Source: Hansfordia pulvinata (Eukaryota > Ascomycota > Sordariomycetes > Xylariales). From it: a stretch of DNA of 64,000 bases. The notes under the pieces are model-generated. The model did no database searches. It worked only from the letters and a program-made list of their open reading frames with translations, and had not been told where the DNA came from. Made by a program: the position numbers and the translations under genes. Shown here piece after piece: positions 49,701 through 61,276 of the stretch. Location: contig BJKQ01000010.1 in NCBI GenBank assembly GCA_006538405.1, positions 1,178,001 to 1,242,000 of the forward strand, in the 5' to 3' direction. Every line of letters begins with the position of its first letter. Position 1 is the first letter of the stretch.

Positions 49701-50375
49701 CAGGACGGCGGAGCCGGCGCGTTCAATGACGGAAGCGAACAATTTGTGGGTGGCGACTTTGCCGAGGAACTCGGCGAGGATTTCTTTGGCTTCAAGGAAC
49801 TCGGCCTTGCTGGGGAGCTGGGTGGGGTTCTCTCGGTCCCACTCCACCTGCTGCAGACTCGTGTGCGCAACCAATTCCAAGTCCAGAATCCCACCGAGGG
49901 CCAGGAAGCCGACGAGGTGCTCTTTGAAGAGCTGCCCGTGCTGGAGCCCGTCACAAAGGAGAATATCCAAGGCCAGATTGGGCTGGTGAAGAACTTCTTT
50001 CTCGCCAAATTGCACGCTAACGGGGATGCGCCTTTGGTGGAAGACGAAGACCTGCCCGTCAAACAACGCCGACCGAGGCCGCGGCTCGGTGCCACAGGCA
50101 AGATCGTTTCGCCACAGAAGCGACCGCCGAAGGAGCAAAACGCCATTAACAAGAAGAAAAAGAAGCTCGAAGCCCAGGCGGCCGCCAACGCAAAGAACAA
50201 TGCGGCCGGTAAGCCCGACCAGAAAAAGAACCCCTCGACGTCTGGTGCCACAGCAGGCGGCACGTCCTCTTCCGCCCCTCAAGCGCCTGGCGAGCGCAAT
50301 GAAAATCAAGATAACCAAGACCAAGCCGAGAAAGACGACACGGGCATGATGAGCCCGGAAAGCATGGAGCGATAG
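46783..50375 (+). CDS. spt7: SAGA complex subunit SPT7, bromodomain protein (one-base frameshift)
   Basis: A structural subunit of the SAGA histone acetyltransferase/coactivator complex in the nucleus. Exons 46783-47925, 48020-49155 and 49209-50375 (introns 94 and 53 nt) give about 1148 aa once one C is added to the 7-nt C-run at 47116-47122; as written the first exon frame stops at 47169. After a Pro-rich N-terminus and acidic linker, a helical region leads to a bromodomain (about 355-450) with [25 protein letters not shown] and the acetyl-lysine-binding Asn in NCLRYN. The C-terminal third begins [16 protein letters not shown] and holds the histone-fold segment [20 protein letters not shown] and onward (about 785-845). 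A Lys-rich tail follows. The reading resumes exactly in frame after the run, with no stop up to the bromodomain. Identity is strong from order and motifs. Confidence 0.9.
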
Positions 50376-52330
50376 CGTCGAGTGCGTGCTCTGAATTTGG
50401 CTCGTGCGGTTGTGGTCAGTGGGGAAGCAGCCCCACTGAACTGAAGAACAGGAGCTTCATTGGACGCCGAGACCAGCTCATTAGTTGAATAGCTCCAGCT
50501 TGCATCCTTCTCCTTACAGCCCTTTTGCTGCCTTTTGTTGGTTTCTTCTGATCATCAGATGTTTTCATTGTGTGTTAACTACTTCTATACCCCGTCCCCG
50601 GTGATTGGGAGCTCGTGGTTTGGTTTTTACAGGGCGTCATGGCGAATGGGGCAGAGTGGTTCAGCCGGTCCCGCATGTGTGAGTGATTTGGGGGCGATCG
50701 TGGCGTACTGCTGGTTCTGACTTTGATTCCCTTTTGGGGAGAAGAGTCTGCCGCGGATCAGCAACAAGGATCTACCTCGGCACGCCTTGTTCTGCAACAA
50801 CCAGGCCGCGAACGATCGATACGAGTTGCATATACAGGGGCATGTGTGACGGGTTTCCAGTCTGGGTAATTTCGCTAGGGCAATGAGGGGGTGGTTAGGG
50901 GCCCAGTGTCGAGGTGGTTCGCCATGTCAAAATGCGGTCTTGAGCCAGATAGCGAGACTGGGTCTCGCTCTGGACGTGACTGGACACGGATTCAGAAACC
51001 CGAACTCGATCAGAATAAGCTTTTTGATTCATCAATACAGACACCCCTCGCGGAGGTGCAATGACATGAACCACTTTTGTTCTGTTTTTACCAACCCTGC
51101 GTGAGGCGACTGGGAGAGTGTGATAGGCACATATCATGAGTCTGCCCGAGGAGGCTGGTTGGTGGGTTCGGGCAGGGCGGCTGCGCTGGGGACGTTGGTC
51201 CTTGCCACTCCATGACAGCGCCCCGGGTACTTCAGATAGCCAACTGCCAGGCTTGCTGGTCTATTTACGATTGGTCGTAGGAGGCGACGCGGCAAAGAGT
51301 GCCGTGGGGTGGTGCCGGACTTGGGACAGGAGAGCGTTGGACTTCTCTGTGGCTGGTTCTCGGGCATCGAGGACGCTCGTCGGTTCTCTATCTGCCGTGG
51401 CAGCCGGGATGGCGATCTTCCCGCGCCCCCATGGGGCTGCCCCTTTCCCGGCCTCCGGTCAATGATAGCTCATGCGGCCTGATGAGAGCTAGTGCTCGCT
51501 AATTACCTTACTCGCAGAGGGCTCTGGTCGTCCGCTCAGCTTGTTATCACACCTCTGCCCGCATTTGCCACCGAAGAGCTGGAACCGGGACAACGGGCGT
51601 GGGGGTGGCAGGGGCGTGGTTGGAAAAGCCGCGCCGGGATTCGATACCAGTATTATCAAAGGAGGGGGAGGGGGGGGGGGGCTTTCGGTTTCAAGCGCCT
51701 GGTCCCACGGCAAGCAGCGCAGGGCGGGCAAAGGAGGTCGACTGCAATGCGTTCTGCCTCTGGCCTTGAGCAGCACTCGTGAACCAGGCTCATCAGACCG
51801 CTCCGGCCCGAAGGATCCAAGACGACGCAGCTTTCCGGGCGCACCGGCGCTTCCAAGCAGCTCCGTCTCCAGGCCGTGCAGGGCCGATCCCTGCGTGGGA
51901 TGGACGGCACTTGGGTGGGCGAGTTGGCACCCCTGTGATCGGTTGGTTCCTGACAGGAAGAGATCAGGGTCTCTTCCTTCGTCTCCACGAGTGCGTCTGG
52001 GGCGGCCGATAACAGGTGGCAATCTCGCAGGAAATGCGCGCAGCGCAAGGCATCGCCATCACCGCCGCTCTGTTACTCGTAGTGCCTGCCGCAGCTGGCC
52101 CACGGTTGTATGAATAACCTCACTGCTACGTGGGCCGCAGGACCCTGGCCCCCACTGCCGCCCTGGAGGGGGAGCCGTTCCTTGTCGTCGTCGAAAGCAA
52201 CTCACCCCCCTCCCTTTCCCCCCTTGGCGCTTGTCGGCGATGTTAGTCTAGACACGTTTCCCGAAATATTCCCTCGATATCACTGGGACTTTGAGAGATC
52301 GCCTCGGTGAGAAGACAGAATCCAGAAAAA

Positions 52331-52359
<29 letters not shown>
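52331..52359. repeat. Poly-G tract
   Basis: 29 consecutive G residues. Confidence 0.95.
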
Positions 52360-52363
<4 letters not shown>

Positions 52364-52942
52364 GGAAGGTAGAAGAGGGCGACGCCCGACGCCTCTATCT
52401 CTGCATCCCCAGCCAGAGCTGACGACGGAAATGCGCGCGCTACGCCGACTGGAAGAACATGACCTATCTGACCGCCGAAGCGCGCGCGCGCGCGCGCGAG
52501 CGACCAGGAATAGATCGAGCACCCGCGCTCGTGACGTCGCTCCCCGGCACACCGGCGATCTTACCCCTTGATTCAGGAGACCTGTCAAAAAGAAGAGGGG
52601 AAAAATGAAGAAGAAAAACGTGTCATAGAGCGAGGTCGACCGCAGATCGAGTCGATCTGGCAGAATGACGACCTTCAGGAGAGCTGCCGGGTTGGCGGCG
52701 GGTCCTCTATCAATACGGGCGTGGAGCCGCGACCCTCTATGACGCGCACCTCGAGGAAGAAATCTAGAGCCCGAAAAAAAAAAAAAAGACCGAGATCTCG
52801 CTCCCCAGTTCGTAATGTACGGAGCGCGGCCTCGGCAAGGACACACACATAGTACGGGCAACGCGGCTGTCTTCGCAACGAAGGCCGCCTGGACGAAATT
52901 CGTTACTCCGCGGGGTGGCCGCGTGGAGGCGGCGCGCAGTGT

Positions 52943-52972
<30 letters not shown>
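52943..52972. repeat. Poly-G tract
   Basis: 30 consecutive G residues, the longest homopolymer in the window. Confidence 0.95.
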
Positions 52973-52973
<1 letters not shown>

Positions 52974-53792
52974 GTTTAAGGAGGGAAAGATTGCGAGCGT
53001 AAGAAGAGAGAGAAAAAAAAAAAAAACCGAACACAAAGCGCGGCTAGGAAGAGCCCGCGATACGTGCGTACCGAGCCTGGCGAGTACGTGCATTATCAGG
53101 ACTCGCCACCGTTCGCCGTGGGTCGCCGCGACCGAATTTAAACGTCCTCAGACGAGGGGGTGGGGAGGGGCGTCGATCTAGAGGCAGGCCTCGCCGGGGG
53201 GGCTTGCAAAGCACATCGCGGCGCCAGATCCGGAGGGAGGGAGGGAAAGACGGGGGAGGTTCAGGGAGAGGAGAGGAGTGGGTGTAGTCGGTGTCGAATG
53301 GCAGAGGGAAAAGAAAAGCCGAACCGAGATCAGCAGGGCGAGGCGAGGAGAGGCGAGGCGAGGCGGCCGGCAGATAGAGGCTGCTGGGCTGAGCTTCGAG
53401 AAATTCTTGAAACTTCCGGCTCCTTTTTTTTCTTTTCGTCTCTTTTTCTTCTCTCTTTCTCTCTCTGTAACTGACCGGATCAACACACGCCCCCCCCCCC
53501 CCCCTTGTCTCCCTTCGGTTCCCGCCTCAAAGTGCGTGCTCGGCCCATCCTTCCGGGGGGATTGCGCAAGGAGAGCGACGAAGAAGAAGTGCTGGCTCGC
53601 CACCACCTCTTCTTATCTCTCGTGGTGGCGACACTCCTGAACGCCCATCTGGCGCCACAGACCCGCCCACGACTTTGCAAATGCGGAGCCGCGCCACGAA
53701 CTGGGTCCCTGATAAGAGTCAGGGGCGGCTTCGTGCGATCTACGAGTAGTTGAGTGACTCTGTTACGCGGCGGACACAATAGGCTTTGTGTG

Positions 53793-53827
<35 letters not shown>

Positions 53828-56380
53828 GTACCTGGGCACTGGGGCAAAGAGAGAGAGACACACACACACGCACACGAATGTCTAGACACACACACACACA
53901 CACACACTCAGGCAGAGAGGTCGGCGACCCTATGACGTGTTTCTAAAAATGCCCACAACCCCCGAAGGGGGGAAAGACGAGGCGCCCTCTCGCCGCCGCG
54001 CGCGAAAGAGGACCCAGCGACAGACAAGCGGCCGCGATCGACAAGACCTTATCTCGAAGCCAAGACGACAGTCACCACCGCTTCAGGGCGGGTGGAGGCT
54101 GGGCCGTGGCCGGGGAGCCGGGTACCTGGCGACGAGGGCGTGGACATCCGCAAGCCCGGCTTCGATCCCGGGCGACGCAGAGACAGACGCAGGCACACAG
54201 GCACACACAAGGCAGATGGCCGGCGGCCCGAGGGTGTGCGCCCTGCATGTCGATCCCCCTGGTCTGCCAGTCTGTCAGTCTGTCCGTCAGTCAGGAGAAA
54301 CACGTCAGCCTGAGGCGGCCGTCGACCCATACCTCTCTCTAGCCGCCGTAGAAGAAAGGGGCCCTCTCTCGACCTGACCTGAAGCGGCCGTGCTTGCCGA
54401 CGTGCTGCCCAGTGACGCACGCCTTTGTTGTTGAAACTCTCCGGCCCGTCACGTGGCTGCGACAGATTGTGGCGAGCCCGCTCTCCAGCCCATCGGCACT
54501 TCCGATCTCGCTACAGAGAGCTCTTTGCGGGTGGTCTATCCTGTCTATTTCGGGCGTGGCTCTGCCTGCAGAGAGGGTCTCTGAAACAGACTTACCTACC
54601 TACCTACCTACCTCCTACCTTGCGTACTGACAAGGTAGAGTGATACGAGTAGAGATAAGATACGCCAATGTCAAGACGGGAACCCCGGCGGCTTACTCAT
54701 GTGTACGGCATGCAGTGGCTGGAGACACACATGCGCGGCCCAGTACCTTCTGCTGTGTGGCCTGCACGTCTTTGGATGCTCGCGAGTTCATCGTTGGCGC
54801 CGCAACTCGAGTGGGTTGAAGACTAGTAGCTTACAAGTTCCTCGCACGAGGCCCAGGGTTAATTCACCAGGAGGGGCATCAGGCCAACAGAGGATATTCT
54901 CAACACCATCGCCAAGGTCTTCAGCCAAGTCGCAACTATGGTCTTGGCAATCGGTGCCCCTCCGACCACCATTTAGACTCAAGGTCATCAGGGTCTTGGC
55001 TCATTCGAATCTCAGCCGGGAACCAATCAGAATCCGCCTGTAGCATCAGTTCCTGACGACAACCAGAGAAAAAATAGCCTCCAGTGCTGGAACTTTACCG
55101 AAGGCCGCGTGATGAACTACTGGCCATGTCCGGTGAGGCCTCGAGCTGAGGTGGCTCTCAACCAACGATTCTCCCACGATAACACTGGTCAGCCTTCGAG
55201 ATGTATGGAGGGAATACGCCATTAAAGTATGGTGCTTCCCGCTGGGGTCACTTCACGATGTGGCCGGATTGAGCGTACGACTATTGCGGCACGAGGTTCC
55301 CACGTAGAACGCGGCGGGGAGGCCAGTCGAACAGCCGAGCACCCCATCACGGGAGCATGGACCGTAGGCCGTCGACAGTCAATCAGTGGTGGGCGGCTCG
55401 CGTGGCGACCACACCGGCATCATCGAGGGTGGCCCGGGTAAGAGTTGGACATGCTAGGACTGAAGGGTTTGGTGTGGGTGGTGACGTTTCCGGTGACAAC
55501 CGGGGCGGGTAGCACAAAGAAATTGGCTGTAGAGAGCAAGCAGGCATCGGGGCTCAGCAGAGCCAGCGTTCTTGAACTCGACGGTGTCCTTTCAGAGCAC
55601 ATATTCCCTACTTCTGCTCATGGATGTCGACAGTCGCCTCCCGCGGCGCAGTTGCATAGTGGTTGTACGTAGAGGTAGATTCGTTCGCTTGGGGCTTCTT
55701 GTGAGGCTCTTACCTCGGAAGCAGCAGAAGCAGAAGAAGCCCTCGTCGAATTGTAATGTCGTCGTCCATTCTGAATCGTGACATTGTCGACCGTGTCACC
55801 CTTTCAATCCGGTCAACACTGACACTGAGCACTCGCCATGCGGAAGGGCCGTTACGTCTTTCTCGTGTGGCTGTCCAGCTGCATCACTCTGATCTGCCAA
55901 CAGTCCTCGGCCGAGGGTATATCTAACAGACTACAGTTCTGAACTGTCAAGCGCATCAGGAAAAGCTGATGCGATGTTCAAGTCGCCCATTGACTCTCAT
56001 CTCATCAACCAATTCGCCAACATACCGACTCGGTTTTTCTTGGGCAGGCTCACAGCCAAGCAAATGGAGCCAGACAATTGCTTCTTTGGTGAGGGCAGCT
56101 TCCGAGCTGCTTTTCGGTCAAGTCAGGACGTGACGATCGTGCAGTCATCCAGGTTCACCTCCCCGGCCGAGTCGGGCGAGTCAGGAAGGTCAGCGAACCT
56201 CCGTACACCAGGTGGCCTGGAGAACTGCGTACGACCCAATGCAGGCCGACTGTGCCCTTTAGTGACGATATGCGGCATCATTTTGTTGGATTGTGATCTT
56301 CGGCAGCTTCTCCCCGTGTATAGAGGAAAGCTCCCCGGGATCGTCGTCGTCGTCCAAGTCGTCCAAGTCGTCCGAGTCGA

Positions 56381-56411
56381 GTCGTCCGAGTCGAAAGCCG
56401 ACTCGGACGAC
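56381..56411. repeat. Perfect 13-bp inverted repeat with 5-nt loop
   Basis: GTCGTCCGAGTCG, loop AAAGC, then its exact complement. It follows related direct repeats of GTCCAAGTC/GTCCGAGTC at about 56352-56380. Confidence 0.9.
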
Positions 56412-56756
56412 GCGCTGACAGGAGGCGTCCTGACGGCTCCACTTCTCTACCCCAAAGACTCAATCCATCTTATGTACGTCAAGGGGTTCTTGGCCGAGTG
56501 AGCATGCCTGATTCGGTTTCCGAATTCATGGCTCATCACAGTGACGACCAGTCTACCACGAAAGGGCTTGGTGATTGGATCCCTCCGAGACGGTGGACGG
56601 GCTCTGCATATCCATAAATCACCGTGAGCCGGCCAGCGTTATGGAGTTGATAGACACTCATTCGGCACAGCAAACATTGAAATCTCTCACAGCAAGCTTC
56701 GCAATCTCTCACATTCCGAAGCGCCATCACCACTTCGACGCGCCATCACCGACACC

Positions 56757-57184
56757 ATGCAGCTTACACAGGCTCTTGTAGCAGCTGTCATCATGGCCCT
56801 GGTATCCGTCAGCACGGCTGCCGACGCCATGAGACCCCCGACCAAGGCTGTGATCAACCGCCCGGCCACCAGGACAGTGCCGAGGCACGATGCGGCCCGC
56901 CGCCGCCCGAGGGGGGAGGGGGGGGGGGGGGGGGGTCGGTGGTGGTGATCTCGGCGCGGCAGAGCGACGCCCCCGGGTGCGACATCGACGCCGCCGTCTA
57001 TATTGATCACGGCACCTGGGGGGAGTGCCTGGATGCGTGCCGCTCCAAGTGCACCCCGTGCGGGCTCGGGACCATCTGCTTGAAATCGGAATCTGCGCCG
57101 CCCGAGGGCCCACAGACCTGCATGTGCGACTACAATACCGACCCGGACGGCCACTCGCGAGTTACGCCTCCCACGGCGAGGTAA
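56757..57184 (+). CDS. Small secreted cysteine-rich protein (frame broken at poly-G)
   Basis: An effector-like small secreted protein of about 142 aa, with no family recognised. The first part encodes a clear signal peptide MQLTQALVAAVIMALVSVST and a short Arg/Pro-rich stretch. The frame then enters an 18-nt G-run (56918-56935), beyond which the informative frame is offset by one missing base. Downstream, up to the stop at 57182-57184, lie eight cysteines in about 55 residues: PGC, GEC, DAC, SKC, TPC, TIC, TC and MC, an even number suited to four disulfides. The two parts are linked by adjacency, shared direction and secretion logic. A cryptic intron spanning the G-run is an alternative to a frameshift. 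The function is unknown. Confidence 0.5.
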
Positions 57185-57479
57185 TGATGCTGGCTATCGG
57201 GGCAGACTGCTGGGGACCATCTCCCCCGCCAGCCCAGCGAGATTTCTCCCTATACTGCCGAGGTTGTTTCCTTCAGGAGGGTGGATAGAGAGGGCTTCAA
57301 GGCTGCACGCCGTCATTTTCAAACACCTTTAAGAGGTGAGGCTGCGGTCGGGATATCTCGCATTGATCGAGTGGCGAGGAGGGCCGACCGGCTCGGGAGC
57401 GGAGTCTCTTTGTTGATTTTCTCTCTCTCTATCTCTCTCTCTTCCCTCTTCCTCCCCTTCCTCCGCTTCTTTGCTTCTT

Positions 57480-57537
57480 GAATTGATAGCCGTGTTACCT
57501 GGATTTTCGAATTGATAACCGCGTTGCCTGGATTTTC
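57480..57537. repeat. 29-bp tandem duplication with three transitions
   Basis: Two adjacent 29-bp copies starting GAATTGATA; they differ at three positions, all transitions. Confidence 0.85.
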
Positions 57538-60500
57538 TATAGCCAGATGGACTGTGATTTCGCCCTTCGAGTGACGGGATATATGCGTGGATGAAATTGC
57601 CCGCGGCAAAGCAACATCCCCCCTTTTTTTCTCTCTCTCTCCTTTGCGCTTCGAGGCATGCAGTCTTTCCCACTACAAGCGTGCTTCAAGCGGTCTCACG
57701 TATCTGCCGAATAGGCTCGGTACTCAAGGTCCCAAGTTCAACACTGAGGGGGGGATCTGGCACCAAGCCCACGTCGGCTGTGGGCGTGTCACTGCTGAAG
57801 TTGGGCCAGGCCGCAGAAGAGAAAAGGCGCCGCCGGCGTCGTCTGGTGCTGCTGGGAGCGCTCGGGTAAATCCGAACACCCGAGCTTTGCAAACAAGACG
57901 CCCTCAAAAGACTACCAGAGCTCAGCACCGGGCACTGCACACGCACAGGCATGGAACACACACACCCTCGGCGCGACTGAATGGCCCCAAGAAGCTTCAT
58001 CAATCTGTCATATGATCTTCACTGACCGGTTTCCCTTTCTACAGAGACACCCCCAAGCGAGCGTATCATTGCAAAAGAAAAAAAAAAAAAACCAGCGCGT
58101 CTGCGACCAACTCCTTGCCATCCGTATTGGTAGGATAGGTGCGGTGCCCGGGTGCTGCGGAAATGGGTAACAGGCACAGGATACGAGCTGGCAAACCAGC
58201 AGGGCAGGGCAGGGCAGGGCACAGGGATCCGGGGGTCATCAGCCTCACTTTCTCGCGCAGTGATCGGCACAGTGCGATGCAGCCCGCCCGCCCGACGAAG
58301 CCGAAGGGTGGCAGGCTGGCGTCCCATTGGCGGCTACCTCCAGCCGTTTGCTGGCTTCGGGGAGAACCCAGGCGTGAGGTGTGCGTAGTAAGCACTCAGG
58401 CAATTTTCTCATTATGAATATCGAGAGAGAGAGAGAGAGAGAGCTAGTCGCCTAATCCTGGCGATTGGGTTGGGATATGAGTTGTTGTTCACGTTCCTTT
58501 GCGAGCGAGCATTCATTATCCAAAGGTCACCCCCCCGGTCCAAGCATCGACTTGGCGGATCGCGGGTTTGGCTCAGGCCCGGGAGCGGGGAGCGCGGCAG
58601 GGCGCCCCCCCCCCCCCCCAGGACAGCACGGGGACCCTTGGCGCCCAGGAGCATCTCGCGGGTGGTCCTGACGCAAGTCCAGGCCTTCTTCTGCATCTCT
58701 CTCTATTATGTCTCTCTCCCGCTCTCTCCACCGCCGCCTTCGGGTGAAGGCGGCCCAGGCAGGGCACGCCACGTGCACAGACACCTAACAAGTTAGGTTG
58801 TGTACGAGTATACTCGCTCGTACACACTTGCAAGCCGGGGCCCCGGACGGATGATGAGGCTTGGTTGGGCTGTGAATGAATGTTGGAAGGCTTTCTCGTG
58901 GCCCCCAGAGCCAGGCCCCGACGACGAACTCTTGCTACAAAAAAAGCCTCCCCCTTCCCCCTCCCCCGGGGCTAGAGGTGAAGAAGAAGAAAAGACGCAG
59001 CTCTCGTGGCGGCGGGGGGTTGCATGAGTACGAGTAATAAGCCTGCATTCGAGACCCTTCTTCCCTGCTTGGCAGTACTCGTAGAGGGAAGAGGAAGAAA
59101 ATAAAATAAAACGCGCCTTGGTGTGGAAGCTGGAAAGACTGTAGTGGGGAGGCATCTGTCGAGTGCGGCGGTAGAACTTTGCGGTGATTACTTACGAAAA
59201 CGGGGAAACTGGCAAACGATGGCCCCCGACGCTGGATCCACGACAGTCAAATGCCACGCGAGCCTGGGTCGTATACGAGTGAGCATACAGAGCTTCCGCC
59301 AACTGTGGCCCCTCTCAGCCCGTTACGAGTCTATAAGAAAGAACAAAGGCAGAGGTCTATCCGTAAAGGGGGATGAAGAAGTGTGGAAGTGAGCAAAGGC
59401 CTGGACACGGGTGGGGCAGCCGGGCTGATGGGAACCCCCTGCATCCAACGCCCTCTTCGGGGTCTCTCGACGCTTGACATGGCCGGTCTGTGTTTGGGGA
59501 CTCGGTGCGCGCAGACTGCTGGATTGTTATCATTGTTTTGATGATTATGATTATTATTATTCGAGGCCTAGACGTGGCCGAAAGGAGCAGCGGCAGCAGC
59601 CCGGCGGAGCTGACGAGAGGAGCCCTGTCCACGACCGGCTTAACTCGGAAGGGGAAAGGGGACAAGGCTCTTTGGCTGGCTGACCCTGGAGATCGATTTG
59701 CGGTTTGACTAGCCAAGAAGAAGAGTGTCGTGGGCATCGCCGGGACAGACATGGGACGAGGGGAAGGGGGGGGGGGGGGGGGGGTCTCTTTGCAGATACG
59801 AGCCAGAAACCCTGAGCACCGACACCGACCGACGCCTCTCGTACCTCATCCTCTCTCTACGTGTCTGCATGTACTCGTACCTGGTAAGCAAACAGGGTGT
59901 CGTCTGGACGCACGTCGTCGTCGTCGTTGTCGTCGTCGTGCCCAGAACCGTAGAAGAGTACCCGCATGAGTACGAGTAGTCGTCACCATGTAACGGGAAG
60001 AAGCGGGAAGCCGATACCCGACGGGTCACTCGACAGCCGAAGACGCCATTGGACGCTGTTTGAGGGCGGGCTGCCTCAAGGGAGCTGGGTTCGTTGCATC
60101 GCGTCAGCAAGCCGCGTCGAGCTGGTCGTCGTCCGGCCGTCAACACTGATCAATTACTTTACGTACTCGCAAACACGCTGCACACGTAGCCCGGCGCGGA
60201 GAGAGAGAGAGGCACAGTTGAGTGGCCACCTCGGGTACCTCGCAGCAACGAGGTATGAATGTGAACAGGGGGGGAGGGGGGGAAACCAGCCCCACAGGGC
60301 ACTCACCACTCGTACTCTCGCCTGTTCGGGACACTGTGAGATGACAGGTGCGTCGGATTGGGCGGCTACGAGAGCGCCACGCCACTAACAACCACCTACC
60401 TTAGGTAAGGTGCGGTAGGATCGGGGGGCGTGAGGCTGTGAGCGAGCCACCGGGCACAACGTCAAAAGGCCCCTCCCCCTCCCCGGTCCCTGAGAGGCGC

Positions 60501-60563
60501 GCGCGCGGGATGCAACGCTACGGTTCTCGGGCGCGCGACCCGGACGTTCAAAAGCCGGGAGGA

Positions 60564-60646
60564 GGGGGGGGGGGGGGGGGGGGAAGAGACTGTCCGGGGT
60601 GCCTACTACGTATGGGATCGCGGGTGGGGGGGGGGGGGGGGGGGGG
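60564..60646. repeat. Paired poly-G tracts
   Basis: Two G-runs of 20 and 21 nt (60564-60583 and 60626-60646) separated by 42 nt, followed by a GGGAGA repeat. Confidence 0.9.
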
Positions 60647-61276
60647 ACAGGGAGAGGGAGAGGGAGAGGGAGAAGAGGCGCCTGCAGTCTTTCTTGTTAC
60701 ACTGTCGGTGGCTTGATGGCTTGCTTTGGCTGCTCGGTCTGTCAGGGGGCTTTCTGCTGGGTTGGACACGGCACCACGCTTGTATGCATCCATCCCCATC
60801 TTGTCTGTTTGCATCTCCTGGCTCGCTTCTTGAACAGGTAGGTAGGTAGGTATGTAGGTAGGTAGGTAGGTACGCAGCATTAGGGCTAATTCCTTGGTTT
60901 GGGATGGCGGTGGGGGCCATGGCGAACAGGCGAACAAATGATCATCGCCAGAAAGAGGGAGCGTAGTAGCAGAGGTTTGATTCTACTGCCAGGGATGGCG
61001 AGGGCCACAGCAGACAGAGCAAGCGTAGACAGCGAGAGGGAGCGTAGTAGAGCGAGTTTCAAGAAGTTACGCCGGGCAAGGACCCAAGCAGTAGTGATTA
61101 TATTCTCAAGTTATAGTATCCAAGAAAGGGTGGCCATCGTATCCATTCATGTGTCAGGATGTCCCGTAAATCATATCCAACCACACAAGTCTGCGGTGAC
61201 GGTGGGAGAACTGGTCCTCCGTGTTCCTACAAACAAGCCCCCCCCCACTCCAGTATCCGGTGAAAGAGCGAAGCGC

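Larger units (their letters stand above)
50376..56756. other. Gene-poor 6.4 kb, repeat-rich
   Basis: No supported gene over 6.4 kb. It contains poly-G tracts at 51670-51681, 52331-52359 and 52943-52972, a (CG)n run near 52480-52497, TG/CA tracts at 53787-53908, CCTA repeats at 54593-54620, octamers at 52074, 53741 and 54644, and a perfect hairpin at 56381-56411. The 175-codon open frame at 55974-56501 has weak composition and includes the hairpin, so I do not call it. Confidence 0.5.
57185..61276. other. Gene-poor 4.1 kb, repeat-rich
   Basis: No supported gene. It contains a 29-bp tandem duplication (57480-57537), an AG tract near 58424-58442, poly-C near 58605-58619, poly-G at 59766-59784, 60564-60583 and 60626-60646, a TAGG repeat at about 60838-60872 and octamers at 58803, 59030, 59076, 59872 and 59971. 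Confidence 0.5.

Noticed and set aside
55974..56501. 175-codon plus-strand open frame
   Set aside because: No signal peptide, domain or codon bias, and it contains a perfect hairpin and direct repeats.
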